Shown here: in pieces, positions 27,536 to 37,200 of the stretch | Numbering within the stretch: the first letter of the stretch is position 1 | Layout: every line of letters starts with the position of its first letter | Assembly (NCBI GenBank): GCA_016284045.1 | Contig: JAEEOB010000125.1 | Location: 1 to 56,680 of the forward strand | Length of the DNA stretch: 56,680 nucleotides | Direction of reading: 5' to 3' | From: Bacteroidaceae bacterium | GTDB taxonomy: Bacteria; Bacteroidota; Bacteroidia; Bacteroidales; Bacteroidaceae | Translations under genes and position numbers: made by a program | The notes under the pieces: generated by a model | Databases searched by the model: none | The model's input: only the letters and a program-made list of their open reading frames with translations | Told to the model about the DNA's origin: nothing

Positions 27536-28864
27536 AAAAAATTTTTCATTCACAAGTTCTTTTTCCAGATCATCCAGTGTCTTCCCTTTTGTCTCAGGAC
27601 AACGGCGGAAGAGATAGATAAACGCTGCAAAACAAATGGCACTATATATCCAGAATGAACCGCTTGAACCAAGTGCGGCGTTCATCGGAGGAAATGTGAA
27701 AGTCAGTGTACAACATCCAATCCAAAGTGCAAATGTACATGTGGCCATTGCAATACCACGCACACGGTCAGGAAATATCTCCGACAGCAATGTCCAGGTC
27801 ACAGGTGCAAGCGTCATAGCATAGCAGCTGATTGCGGCAACTACAAGCACCACCATAAACACGCCGGTTACATTCATCGCATAGCAGGTTCCCAGAATCA
27901 GATAAATCAGTGAAAGACCTATCGCACCAGTCAGCATCAGTTTACGACGGCCCCAACGGTCTATTGTGAATAGAGCGACAAAAGTGAATATCACATTTGC
28001 TATGCCTGTTATAACTATATTGATGAACATGCCGTCAACATTGAAACCGGCACTTGTGAAGATTTCCTCTGCATAATTGAAAATTACGTTTGTGCCGCAC
28101 CACTGCTGAAATACAGCAATCACTAAGCCTAACAGCAAAACTCGGAAGTATTTTTTCTGAAACAGTTCGCGAAGGCCGGCACGTGTGGAAACGATGCCAT
28201 TATCTTTCTCTGATGAATGATTGCGCATGGCTTTCATCTTCAAATAAACAGGGCTTTCTGGAATGAAAAACGAAAGTAACAGGAACAGGGCGGCGGGAAC
28301 TGTCTCGGCCCAGAACATCCAGCGCCAACCTGTCTGAACGTTCCAAGTTGTCAGAAGAACTGAATAGTTCTGGCTCTCGTCAACTGGTTCTGCAAGAAGC
28401 ATGTTCACAATCTGAGCTGCTAATATTCCAAGAACAATCGTCATCTGATTCAAACTCACTAAACGGCCACGAAGATGAGCCGGACTTACCTCTGCGATAT
28501 ACATCGGACTGAGCGCACTTGCCACACCTATGCCTACACCGCCGATGAAACGGGCGATGTTGAAAAGCGTGAAATCATTAAACAGACCTGTGGCAATAGC
28601 ACTTACAGTAAATAATACTGCCGAAGTCATCAATAATGGTTTTCGCCCATACTTGTCTGATAAACTGCCGGCTACCATCGCACCGAACAGACATCCGATT
28701 AATGCTGTCGTCATCGCCAAACCTTGCATAAAAGGTGAACCGGATATGCCGAAATAAAGCTCATAAAATGGCTTCGCTCCGCCAATCACCACCCAGTCGT
28801 AGCCGAAGAGCAAACCGCCCATCGCACTTACCAGGCAGATAAACAATAGGAATCCACGTGTCAT
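27533..28864 (-). CDS. Sugar porter of the major facilitator superfamily (XylE/GalP-like)
   Basis: Protein of 443 residues with twelve predicted membrane segments. Sugar-porter signatures in order: DKYGRKPLL (loop 2-3), RFIGGVGIG (TM4), PESPVYL (after TM6), QQWCGTNVIFNYAEEIF (TM7), DRWGRRKLM (loop 8-9) and PETKGKTLDDLE at the end. These are typical of proton symporters for xylose, galactose or arabinose. I chose MTRGFLLFIC at 28864. The longer frame (28939) adds a basic, unusual 25-residue leader with no support. It is upstream of the DUF5107-TPR gene and probably shares its transcript. Confidence 0.88.
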   Translation of the reverse strand: MTRGFLLFICLVSAMGGLLFGYDWVVIGGAKPFYELYFGISGSPFMQGLAMTTALIGCLFGAMVAGSLSDKYGRKPLLMTSAVLFTVSAIATGLFNDFTLFNIARFIGGVGIGVASALSPMYIAEVSPAHLRGRLVSLNQMTIVLGILAAQIVNMLLAEPVDESQNYSVLLTTWNVQTGWRWMFWAETVPAALFLLLSFFIPESPVYLKMKAMRNHSSEKDNGIVSTRAGLRELFQKKYFRVLLLGLVIAVFQQWCGTNVIFNYAEEIFTSAGFNVDGMFINIVITGIANVIFTFVALFTIDRWGRRKLMLTGAIGLSLIYLILGTCYAMNVTGVFMVVLVVAAISCYAMTLAPVTWTLLSEIFPDRVRGIAMATCTFALWIGCCTLTFTFPPMNAALGSSGSFWIYSAICFAAFIYLFRRCPETKGKTLDDLEKELVNEKFF

Positions 28865-29000
28865 TTTTGTTTGATATTTTGTGTGTGTAAATGTTTTGTT
28901 TCTATTTAAAAAAATATAATCTCGTCTTCTGGGCTTCACATCTTTTCAATATCCAAATAAATTGTATAGTGTAAATAATTTGTCTTCTCCTATTCTGATG

Positions 29001-29008
29001 CAAAATTA
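29001..29008 (-). promoter_or_regulatory. Candidate -7 element of the sugar-porter gene
   Basis: Minus strand TAATTTTG matches TAnnTTTG, with a start near 28994 and a leader of about 130 nt. No clear -33 TTTG. The 28865-29235 spacer holds this and the divergent promoter at 29115-29146, nothing else that I can see. Confidence 0.4.
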
Positions 29009-29114
29009 CAGCTTTTATTTCTTTCTCTTTTTGTCTTTTTTTAATTCTTAAATGGATAATCTTACGATTCTTGAAAGAAATAGTCCTTTTTAACATTAAC
29101 TATTTTTGTATTTA

Positions 29115-29146
29115 TTTGTATGTTTGATTGAAAAGACGTAAATTTG
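29115..29146 (+). promoter_or_regulatory. Promoter of the TonB-C protein gene
   Basis: TTTG (29115-29118), 20 bp, TAAATTTG (29139-29146), a complete consensus match. Transcription start near 29153. Confidence 0.65.
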
Positions 29147-29235
29147 CGGAGATTGTGATGAATATGTGTGTTATAGAGGATCCTTACCCTCCCTAATCCC
29201 CATAGTTCTCTTGATTCCAATATTTCTTATAAAAA

Positions 29236-29670
29236 ATGAATATTATGAAAAAGTTTTTATTTTTGCTCAGCATCATGCTTTTTTCAACGATGCTTGTGTC
29301 AGCACAGGTACAGGCTGGTAGAGAAATCAACGACCAGGACTACAACGATGAGCAAATATACGAAAAACCAGACAAAATAGCACAGTTCCCAGGAGGTATG
29401 GATGCTTACGTGCGATGGATGTCTGCTAATTTTCAATATCCCGAAAAGGCACTTCGTGACAATGTTGAAGGTAGAGTTTTGCTTAGCTTTATTGTTGATA
29501 AGAAGGGATTTATCAACAACATAAAGGTACTGCATAGCCTCTCTCCTGAGTGTGATAAGGAAGCTGTCAGAATGGTAAAGGCTATGCCACGATGGTTTGC
29601 TGCTGAACATCAGGGACATAAAGTGAATTGCCGATATGTTATGCCGGTCGTTTTCAAACTAAACAAATAA
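29236..29670 (+). CDS. Secreted TonB C-terminal domain protein
   Basis: Protein of 144 residues. MKKFLFLLSIMLFSTMLVSAQ, starting at residue 4 (29245), is a clean Sec signal, so 29245 is an alternative start. Residues ~50-144 form a TonB C-terminal domain: FPGGMDAYVRWMSANFQYPE, then GRVLLSFIVDKKGFINNIKV and VNCRYVMPVVFKLNK at the end. It lacks the long Pro/Lys periplasm-spanning arm and membrane anchor of true TonB, so it is not an energy transducer by itself. Short exported TonB_C proteins are common in Bacteroidota, with unclear role. Followed after 200 bp by a barrel protein gene on the same strand. Confidence 0.82.
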   Translation: MNIMKKFLFLLSIMLFSTMLVSAQVQAGREINDQDYNDEQIYEKPDKIAQFPGGMDAYVRWMSANFQYPEKALRDNVEGRVLLSFIVDKKGFINNIKVLHSLSPECDKEAVRMVKAMPRWFAAEHQGHKVNCRYVMPVVFKLNK

Positions 29671-29870
29671 TATTATGACTTTTGACAGCGAGTGGTAGTC
29701 TCGTCCTCTCCCATTTTTGTTCTTTTGGGTAAAGATATTTTATACCTTCATATAAATATGATTTGGATGATAATTGACCATCGTAAGCAGAACAAACGTC
29801 TCGTTATCCTGTCTTCGTCAAAAACTTACTTTTTTCATGAGAATTTAACTCACAATAAAATATATGAATT

Positions 29871-30590
29871 ATGAAAAAATTTTTACTATTATCTTTTTGG
29901 GCTGTTACGGCTCTTACAGCTAACGCACAGTCAGCATTGTTCTCTGGAGGACATGAGGATGCTCCCTACGGAATAGTTCTTGGATATGTGAACAAAGGAT
30001 GGAGCACCGATTTTGGATCCTACACTTGGCATGAAAACCTTTGGGGAGAGAAGGACAAGAAACTGCATGGTATTCAAATCGGTTTTCAGTATGCACCATG
30101 TCTGCCCATTGGATTAGGACTCGACACAGGACTGTTCTATGAGTGCTACATCTCTGACAGTAAGGTGGTTCACGATTATGATTTTGACAACTTCTCTGAG
30201 CATAACCTATATGTGCCGATTCATGCACAATGGAGATTCCCGCTCTCACGAGACATTTCATTCAGTGTCTTTGGTGGTATCGGACTACAATGGGCAATGT
30301 ACGGATCATACAACTGTGAATACGGTGAAGTGGTCTATGACTGGAGCTATGGTCGTCCATACTATCGTTATGTTTCCTATCCGGAGGCTTGGCAGCAATA
30401 TGGAAAAGGAGAATGGCCACATCATTTTAACCTGCAGTGGGAAGTGGGTGGAAGATTCCGTGTTAAGAATTTCCAAATCAGTGCAAGTTATGCATTCGGT
30501 GCTACCAACCACGATTTTTACGAGGGGTATAAGACGCGCCAGAACAAACTTTCAATTGCACTTGGATATGTCTTCAATCTCGATGACTGA
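29871..30590 (+). CDS. Small outer-membrane beta-barrel protein
   Basis: Protein of 239 residues with a Sec signal (MKKFLLLSFWAVTALTANAQ). After it come alternating aromatic/hydrophobic strands typical of an eight-strand porin-like barrel: GIQIGFQYAPCLPIGLGLDTGLFYECYI, NLYVPIHAQWRFPL, FGGIGLQWAMYG, and a terminal strand LSIALGYVFNLDD. Tyr-rich loops suggest exposure. No family-level name can be given and no substrate suggested. The 29671-29870 spacer upstream contains no promoter that I can identify with confidence, so cotranscription with the TonB-C gene is possible. Confidence 0.75.
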   Translation: MKKFLLLSFWAVTALTANAQSALFSGGHEDAPYGIVLGYVNKGWSTDFGSYTWHENLWGEKDKKLHGIQIGFQYAPCLPIGLGLDTGLFYECYISDSKVVHDYDFDNFSEHNLYVPIHAQWRFPLSRDISFSVFGGIGLQWAMYGSYNCEYGEVVYDWSYGRPYYRYVSYPEAWQQYGKGEWPHHFNLQWEVGGRFRVKNFQISASYAFGATNHDFYEGYKTRQNKLSIALGYVFNLDD

Positions 30591-30708
30591 TTTCGTGAAG
30601 TTAAAAAGATGTTTTGTTTGCAGATAGTTTCTTGGGACTTTCTTTATGTGTGTACTCAATTACATTACAATGACTTTCGTTTTGACTTCTCGTTTTCTCC
30701 AGATTCAG

Positions 30709-31161
30709 TCAACTGAATACTAAATCACAAATCTTCTCAAGCCATAAGCGGTCGGTATCATCAAATGTGTTCCATTCTGCGCTGTCAATGTCGAGGACTC
30801 CGATGATTTCACCATCTTTGTCATGGAGCGGAACCACTATCTCGCTCTTCGATTCACTGCTGCAAGCTATATGGCCAGGAAACAACTCAACATCGGGCAC
30901 CACTTGAGTGGTGTCCGTTTTCCATGCTGTACCGCATACACCTCGGCCTTTCTTGATGCGGGTGCAAGCAACTGGACCTTGAAATGGGCCTAACACAAGA
31001 TCGTCCTCACTTTCAACACGATAAAAACCGGTCCACCAGAAACCAAACTGCTCATGAAGCAGCGAACTGATATTTGCCATGTTCGCTATCTGATCCTTCT
31101 CACCGGCTACTAAAGAGGCTATCTGAAGATATACCTCTTCATATTTCTCTTTTTTTGTCAT
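30709..31161 (-). CDS. msrC: Free methionine-(R)-sulfoxide reductase (GAF domain)
   Basis: Protein of 150 residues made of a single GAF domain. FWWTGFYRV, LGPFQGPVACTRIKKGRGVCG, HIACSSESKSEIVVPL and GVLDIDS are hallmarks of fRMsr. The three cysteines are Cys66, Cys76 and Cys100. Their spacing (10 and 24) equals that of the E. coli enzyme (84, 94, 118, from memory), so the redox cycle is expected to be complete. It reduces free Met-R-sulfoxide in the cytoplasm with thioredoxin. It stands alone on the minus strand between genes read the other way. Confidence 0.9.
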   Translation of the reverse strand: MTKKEKYEEVYLQIASLVAGEKDQIANMANISSLLHEQFGFWWTGFYRVESEDDLVLGPFQGPVACTRIKKGRGVCGTAWKTDTTQVVPDVELFPGHIACSSESKSEIVVPLHDKDGEIIGVLDIDSAEWNTFDDTDRLWLEKICDLVFS

Positions 31162-31390
31162 ATCTTTTTTATATTTAAACGTGAAACCACTGCGTTTATT
31201 GCTTAAACAAACTTCCGGCTAATAATTGTCTCCTATGCCTTTTCTACTTCTGCTCAATTCCTTTTTATTTCCTTATTTTTTATATAGCAGAGAAAACATG
31301 TAATAAGCAATATTCAACTGGTCAATTAACTTCCTTTTAAATTTTCGAAACTCAAATAACACAATAAAATGTTCAAATAATCGAATAAAA

Positions 31391-31418
31391 GGTAAATGGT
31401 AAATCGTAATTAGTAAAT
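31391..31418. repeat. Heptamer tandem repeat (GGTAAAT type, 4 units)
   Basis: GGTAAAT, GGTAAAT, CGTAATT, AGTAAAT in strict 7-bp phase, immediately upstream of the GH98 promoter. A shorter relative (GTAAATC, GTAAATT) lies just before the PII-like gene near 13272. The rest of the 31162-31500 spacer is AT-rich with no other signal that I can support. Confidence 0.65.
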
Positions 31419-31438
31419 GAAATTAAAGACCCTTGTTT

Positions 31439-31470
31439 CTTGTTTTTCTGAATTCTTTTTGTTAACTTTG
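31439..31470 (+). promoter_or_regulatory. Promoter of the GH98 gene
   Basis: CTTG (31439-31442, one off TTTG), 20 bp, TAACTTTG (31463-31470). Start near 31477, leaving a leader of about 24 nt before the ATG at 31501. This rules out the longer frame from 31417. Confidence 0.6.
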
Positions 31471-31500
31471 CAATTACAACAACCAACTAACACAATAACT

Positions 31501-34005
31501 ATGAGAAGATATTACTTTTTCATCGCTTTTGCGATATCATTTGCGTTTTTTTTCAAGCAGGTAAATGCTGCTTGTGATGTACCGTTGCGACGCCCGATAT
31601 CACCAAGCCAGCCTATGTGGATTATCCATATTGACACTTGGAACTATGCTGATCCTGAGCGTATCATTGAAATGGTTCCAGAGGATATTCTGCCATTCGT
31701 CTGCTTCAATCTGTCTTTATCAGCTTCCGACAACGTCTGCAACAGCGGATCAAATGTCTGCGACGCATGGATGAAAGCGACGGCGAGCAAACGGGTCTGG
31801 ACGATGATTCAGCCTTCTTCTGGAGCTCATAACAGATTCTCCGACACAGACTTTTCCGATTATGAGCGCTATTTCAAGGAATATCCTAACTTCCTCGGAT
31901 GGAATTTCGCTGAGCAGTTCTGGGACTTTGGAACTCCTAAGAACGATGGTTCAGGCAACTGGCCTACTTTCCTCCAACGTCTCAACACCTTCGTGCAGAT
32001 TTATAAGTTCTGCCAACAGTACGGTGGATATTTCTGCACAAGCTTCACACAGGCGTTCTATAGTGCAGACATGATGCCGATTGCATATATGAAGCGGAAT
32101 CCGGAGATGTGCAGACTCCTTACAGAAGACCCGGAACATTTCATCTGCTGCGAGAAATACACCATGTCAAGTTGCTTCCTTGATATTGAGTCTAATGTCG
32201 TGGGGGCTCTGGTCGGAGGATATGCTGGAAACATCGGAATCCGGTTCGACGATTGTGGATGGCAGTACAACGACCCGTCGTCAAATCCTTATATGCATGC
32301 GGCTGGTGCTGTGCCTGTCATGGAGCATTTCCTGCTCGACGGTGAGACTGTACTCGATGGACCGGAACTTGTGCCTTGGCAGGCAAGCCGGGAAATCGGT
32401 ACTTCAACCGTAGGAGGTTACACACGCCGAAACTGGGCGTGGTATCCGCAGTATCAGAACCTTTACATGGACATCTTCCGAAAGGTTCTCGATGGAACTA
32501 TACGGATTCCATCACGCGAAGAGGTCATCGACCGAACAAAAATTGTGGTAAAGAACGACATCAAGAGTAACAATACTGATGGGGAGAAAGACCCGTTCCT
32601 CACTCCTGAAAATATGTTCGACAAGCTTTACCGTTGGGACAACGACAGGGGAGGGGAGGCTTATACCAACCACTGGCTCGATCAGCGATGGTGGTTCAAG
32701 CGAACTGGACGTTATCCTTGCTTTCCGCAGGTCTATGACCTGCTCGATGACTATGCAAAAGAGCACCTCACCTTGGTTAACAAGTCGATATTCAACACGA
32801 CATATTCGTCCGACGCAATCAAGCAGGTCAGATTCAACCGCCTATTCCCACAGGAATACACTGGAGACATCTATGCGTCACATATCGCAAATAAATGGAT
32901 GACATACAATCCTTATCAGTATGAGGAGACAATTACAGGTAGAGGCGACTACTCCGTTAATAACGGAAACGGACGGAGAGTTTATGCTCATGCCACAAAA
33001 CGGGCGAAAGGGGATATCCCGCTACAATACAACACTTGTGAGAGCATTCATTTCGATTATGCCCCTTATAGCATAGGACTCATGACCGAATATGCCGACA
33101 AAATAGAAATCTATCTTCAGAATTATAGAAAACAGGACTCAACTTCCGATATGAGGGAGCTTGAGCCTACTACCGACACTATTCGTGTTTCAGGTGTTAT
33201 GGGAAATCCTGCCTTTGAGTGGACTGATCGTGCTAAGCATGTGGCATCGGAAGTGACTTCAGAGTTTAACGAAGGGATGTTCACCGTCGTTGTCAAGCAT
33301 AACGGTCCGCTCGATCTTACCATAAGCTGTCAGGGGGATGCTGAAGAAAGACTCTCTGATTATAAAACTGCACAGCTCATCGCGCCCAAACGCCCCGAGG
33401 TTTATCTCGACACGTTAGAGTATCAGGCGGAGTTCATGGATTACAAGTCAATTGCTGCTAACCGGACAAACGGCTATCATCAGGGACACGACGGATACCG
33501 CGGACAGGGATTCGTCGATTTCGGATCCAACTCCGCTGCGGGACTCAGAGACACAATTTGGGCACCGGCAGAAGGCGCTTACAAACTGAAAATCAGATAT
33601 CAGGCTCCTAACGCCAACGTCACCATGAGAGCGAAAGTGGCGGGGGCACAGAAGGCGGTTGCATTCAGGAAAAATAAAGAGTGGACCTGGACACAGGAAT
33701 ATGAGTTTAACCTCAAAGAGGGGGCAAATGTCTTCCTTTTCTCTTTCGTAACCACTTACGTCAATACCTATATTGACTGTGTTCAGCTGATGATGACGGA
33801 AGAGACGCGTGAGGCTTACCTCAAAAAACATAGCAACCCCTTCGATGTGAATGAGGACGGATCTGTGGATATCTCAGATGTCGTAGCCGTCATCAACCAT
33901 ATAGCGGGAACTGCCAACTATCCCAAATCTGATGTCAATGCCGACAACCATACTGATATCTCCGACATCGTGGCTGTCATCAATCAGATGGCGGCAGCTT
34001 CATGA
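31501..34005 (+). CDS. Secreted GH98 glycoside hydrolase with C-terminal dockerin-like repeats
   Basis: Protein of 834 residues with a Sec signal (MRRYYFFIAFAISFAFFFKQVNA). Residues ~30-350 match the GH98 catalytic barrel: PISPSQPMWIIHIDTWNYAD, TMIQPSSGAHNRFSDTD and WNFAEQFWDFG, whose Glu138 corresponds to the proposed acid/base of pneumococcal GH98. A beta-rich domain follows, and then a second module (about 640-775: EYQAEFMDYKSIAANRTNGY) that looks like a CBM35-type fold. Residues ~779-834 are two calcium-loop repeats (DVNEDGSVDISDVVAVIN and DVNADNHTDISDIVAVIN) of the type I dockerin kind. GH98 includes blood-group endo-galactosidases, but also an endo-xylanase from Bacteroides ovatus acting on glucuronoarabinoxylan. 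The surrounding xylan genes favour xylanase here. Confidence 0.85.
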   Translation: MRRYYFFIAFAISFAFFFKQVNAACDVPLRRPISPSQPMWIIHIDTWNYADPERIIEMVPEDILPFVCFNLSLSASDNVCNSGSNVCDAWMKATASKRVWTMIQPSSGAHNRFSDTDFSDYERYFKEYPNFLGWNFAEQFWDFGTPKNDGSGNWPTFLQRLNTFVQIYKFCQQYGGYFCTSFTQAFYSADMMPIAYMKRNPEMCRLLTEDPEHFICCEKYTMSSCFLDIESNVVGALVGGYAGNIGIRFDDCGWQYNDPSSNPYMHAAGAVPVMEHFLLDGETVLDGPELVPWQASREIGTSTVGGYTRRNWAWYPQYQNLYMDIFRKVLDGTIRIPSREEVIDRTKIVVKNDIKSNNTDGEKDPFLTPENMFDKLYRWDNDRGGEAYTNHWLDQRWWFKRTGRYPCFPQVYDLLDDYAKEHLTLVNKSIFNTTYSSDAIKQVRFNRLFPQEYTGDIYASHIANKWMTYNPYQYEETITGRGDYSVNNGNGRRVYAHATKRAKGDIPLQYNTCESIHFDYAPYSIGLMTEYADKIEIYLQNYRKQDSTSDMRELEPTTDTIRVSGVMGNPAFEWTDRAKHVASEVTSEFNEGMFTVVVKHNGPLDLTISCQGDAEERLSDYKTAQLIAPKRPEVYLDTLEYQAEFMDYKSIAANRTNGYHQGHDGYRGQGFVDFGSNSAAGLRDTIWAPAEGAYKLKIRYQAPNANVTMRAKVAGAQKAVAFRKNKEWTWTQEYEFNLKEGANVFLFSFVTTYVNTYIDCVQLMMTEETREAYLKKHSNPFDVNEDGSVDISDVVAVINHIAGTANYPKSDVNADNHTDISDIVAVINQMAAAS

Positions 34006-34062
34006 TACATTTTACCTTTTTCTGACTAATATAAACTAACAACTCAATGCTATTTTTAGTTT

Positions 34063-34129
34063 TGTAACGTATGAAAAATCTTATGTAACATCGCCAAAAA
34101 GCACATATCATAATTAATTTGTAAATTTG
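34063..34129 (+). promoter_or_regulatory. Promoter with paired TGTAAC boxes upstream of the large secreted protein
   Basis: -7 element TAAATTTG at 34122-34129. Two identical TGTAAC cores begin at 34063 and 34084, exactly 21 bp (two helical turns) apart; the second is 38 bp before the -7 element. The transporter promoter at 42.4 kb has the same geometry, and this site is the best candidate for binding by the hybrid regulator encoded at 38089. No -33 TTTG is visible, consistent with an activated promoter. Confidence 0.55.
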
Positions 34130-34279
34130 CACCGTCAATTTTGTTGATATTTCTATTACTAATATTTGCTTTGTATGTTTTAATATAAATTGCTTAATAA
34201 ATAGTAAATAGATAATCTGTTAATTATAAAATAAATCATTGTATTAAATAACATTTTTATTAACTAATTAATTCAGCTT

Positions 34280-37200
34280 ATGAAAAAATTAAACTTTCTG
34301 ATTGCGCTGGGTCTGATTTCAGCTGCTTCTATGCAGGCACAGACCACAGTGGTATCATTAGGTTTTGAGGCAGGCGACCAGAAGTATACGACTGAGGAAG
34401 CCTACACACCTGGTGGTACGTACGGAGACTGGGTTAACAGGAATGAAGCTGACGAATGGACTGAACCATACGCCGGCGACAACCATTCCGGCGAATACAG
34501 TTTCAGAATGTATAACACTGAGGATCTTGAGGGTAACACCTGGGATCGTGGCTTCAAGGTGGGTAACCTTCAGCTCGAGGACAACACGGCTTACCGTGTG
34601 AGCTTCTGGGTGAAGGCTGATCCTTCACACTTCAACGCCGAGACAGGAGTTGAGACTGCCAACAAAATCAAGTCTTCTATCGCTATCGGTAAGGAGTATT
34701 TCGACATGCCGATTTCGACAAAGTCAGGCGATCAGTACTACTACACTTGGGCTAACTGCAATGGTGAGTGGAAACATTATTCTTATGTGACTTACTTCAC
34801 CAACAAGGCTGACCAGGATGCTCTCTCCGGAAGTTATTCTGGAAAGACTGACATGAATGGTAATAAAGTATCTGAGGAGGGAGACCCGTTCCCAGAAGCT
34901 TACTTTATCACTATCAACATGTACAACCCGGGTGAGTATATACTCGACGACATCAAACTCGAGAAGGGCGTGACTTTCAACGAGGCTACATTCAACAGCG
35001 ACGTTATCAAGCTTGACTTCGGTTATCCTACCAACATCGCAGCCCTTGCAAATGCAAACAACGGCACACTCTCACTCGACCCGAGTCAGGTGACTGTGAA
35101 AATCAACGGATCTGCTGCTGATGTTGAGTTCCTTGAGGGCAAATCCGACGGATTCCTTTACATCTTCCTCAACGGTGTATCTGCTGAAGATGCCGACGAG
35201 GTTACTGTTAGCTTCACTCCGGCTGCCGATTGCCCGATCATCTACAACGCAAACCGCCGACCGAGTGCTGACGTGGAGAGCGAGATGAAGGTGCTTGGTT
35301 TCGCTAATGAAACTGCTTATTTTGATGAGAGCATCGACGCTATGCCGGCTGCTTGGTCTCCTGCTGTGATGGTAAGTAGCGTGCCTGAAAACGAGAGCTT
35401 CGAGCTCGATCCTGCAACAACAAAGACTATCTCTGTCACATTCGATAAGAAAGTGGCGCTCGACTACGCATCTGCTACACTTACTGCTCCTGGCGTAAAT
35501 AAGGACCTCACAAGCGGCATGAGCCTCAGCGACGACCAGCTGACTATTATCACTCAGCTGCCTACACTTGCAGACGGTGAGTATGAGTTCACACTCTCAG
35601 GAGTGACAAACAGCTACGGAGTTGACTGCCTCGATGACCAGAAAGTTATATTTGCTGTTGGACCGGACAACGACCAAAGCACTTCTGAGGCTGTCTATCA
35701 GTCTGACTTCGACAACGACATGACTGACGGTATCCCTCCGGGTTGGGTTACTTACAACGAGGCCGGTTTCCATATCTATGGATTTAATGATGAGGCTCGC
35801 ACTTCTCAGTACAACTATGGCTGGGGTGGAAATCCTGGTGGCGGAGGTGCACGTCTCTATGCTGGATTCAGTGGCGACTTCAACAAGGCTATGTACTGGG
35901 GTACACGTGGTACCAACGAGGGTTATGCTTCTTATGGTGAGCAGGTGAAAGACTGGATTCTCGATGACGGTTCAATCGATCCTGATATGCCAGATAACAT
36001 CTCTCTCTACCTCACTCCTCAGAAATATCAGATTTACTTCCAGATGGCTGCTTGGAAAGGCGAGCCGCAGTTCTCTTTCACACTTGAGGACCTCGATGGA
36101 AACGTATATGCTAAGTTCACTGACTATGTGGCTAAACCTAATATGAACGGTGCTACAGGCAAAGTTTCCGGAACTGTTACTTGTCAGGCCGACTTCACAG
36201 TCGATAAGGAAGGCTACTATGTGCTGAAGTTCACATCAGCTGAGGCTCAGTGGCAGGAGTTCCTCCTTGCAAATGTCCGCCTCATCACCATGCCTTCAAA
36301 GGCTGCTTATTATCGTCAGCTCCTCAAGGCTGCTACAGAAGAGGCTGAGGCTGTGCTTGCAAGTGCAGAGGATTCTTCTTACGATGGCGACACCAAGACC
36401 GCTCTCTCAAATGCTATTGACAATGCTAAGAACGGACACTTCACTTCTGCTTCTGAGGTCAATGCTGTAATGGACAACCTCAAGGAACTTAGTGATGCCA
36501 TGACAAAGCGTATGGAGAACATTGACAACTTCGACGTGGCTATGCTTGAGGCTATTGCTGCTTACGATGAGCTCGACGGCAAATATCTCAACGCTGAGGT
36601 GGCTAAGACCGCTAAGACTATCATCGACCAGTATGGCTCAACTAATGCTTCTGCACTCTCCGACGATGAGCTTAACGAGGTTACTCCTGCCATCATGAAG
36701 GCTGCTGCTCAGATGAAGAACGTGAAGAGCGTGGTTGACGTTCTTGCTTGGGGAGCATTCAAGGCTGCTCAGACCGCTACGCTCCTCGGTGAGGATGGTA
36801 CCGCTGGTTACGAGGCTGTTACCGACGACCGCAATGTCGTTAAGAAGCTGAATAACGTTTCTACTCAGGCTCTCTACAACAAGATTGCTGCTGGTGAGGA
36901 CCTCACTCCATATATGACAAGCGTTTACTATGAGACAGGCGATCAGCTCGAGGAGATTCCGGAGGACAACAATGGTGAGTACAATGAGGATGGATTCCCA
37001 AGAGCTATCTATGGTATTGACTTTACAGGTCTTATCTACAACCCGCACATGTACACATTCATGACTGCAAGTGCTGCACTTCAGGACAACTCTATCCCTG
37101 GATGGATGGTTGTTCAGCCGAAAGATCCGGGCAGCCTCCACTTCAATGGTGATCCTGCAAGTGAGGAAAAACCTGTTTCCGATGTGACTGTGAATGGTTA

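Noticed and set aside
29236-29670. A functional TonB energy transducer
   Set aside because: Only the C-terminal domain is present, without the membrane anchor and periplasmic arm, and no ExbB/ExbD genes are nearby.
31417-31500. Longer N-terminus for the GH98 protein
   Set aside because: It lies upstream of the predicted transcription start and would bury the signal peptide.
33992-34004. TTCATGATACATT here is identical to a stretch in the transporter promoter (42460-42472)
   Set aside because: It covers the last codon and stop of the GH98 gene and lacks the left arm of the inverted repeat, so it is probably chance.
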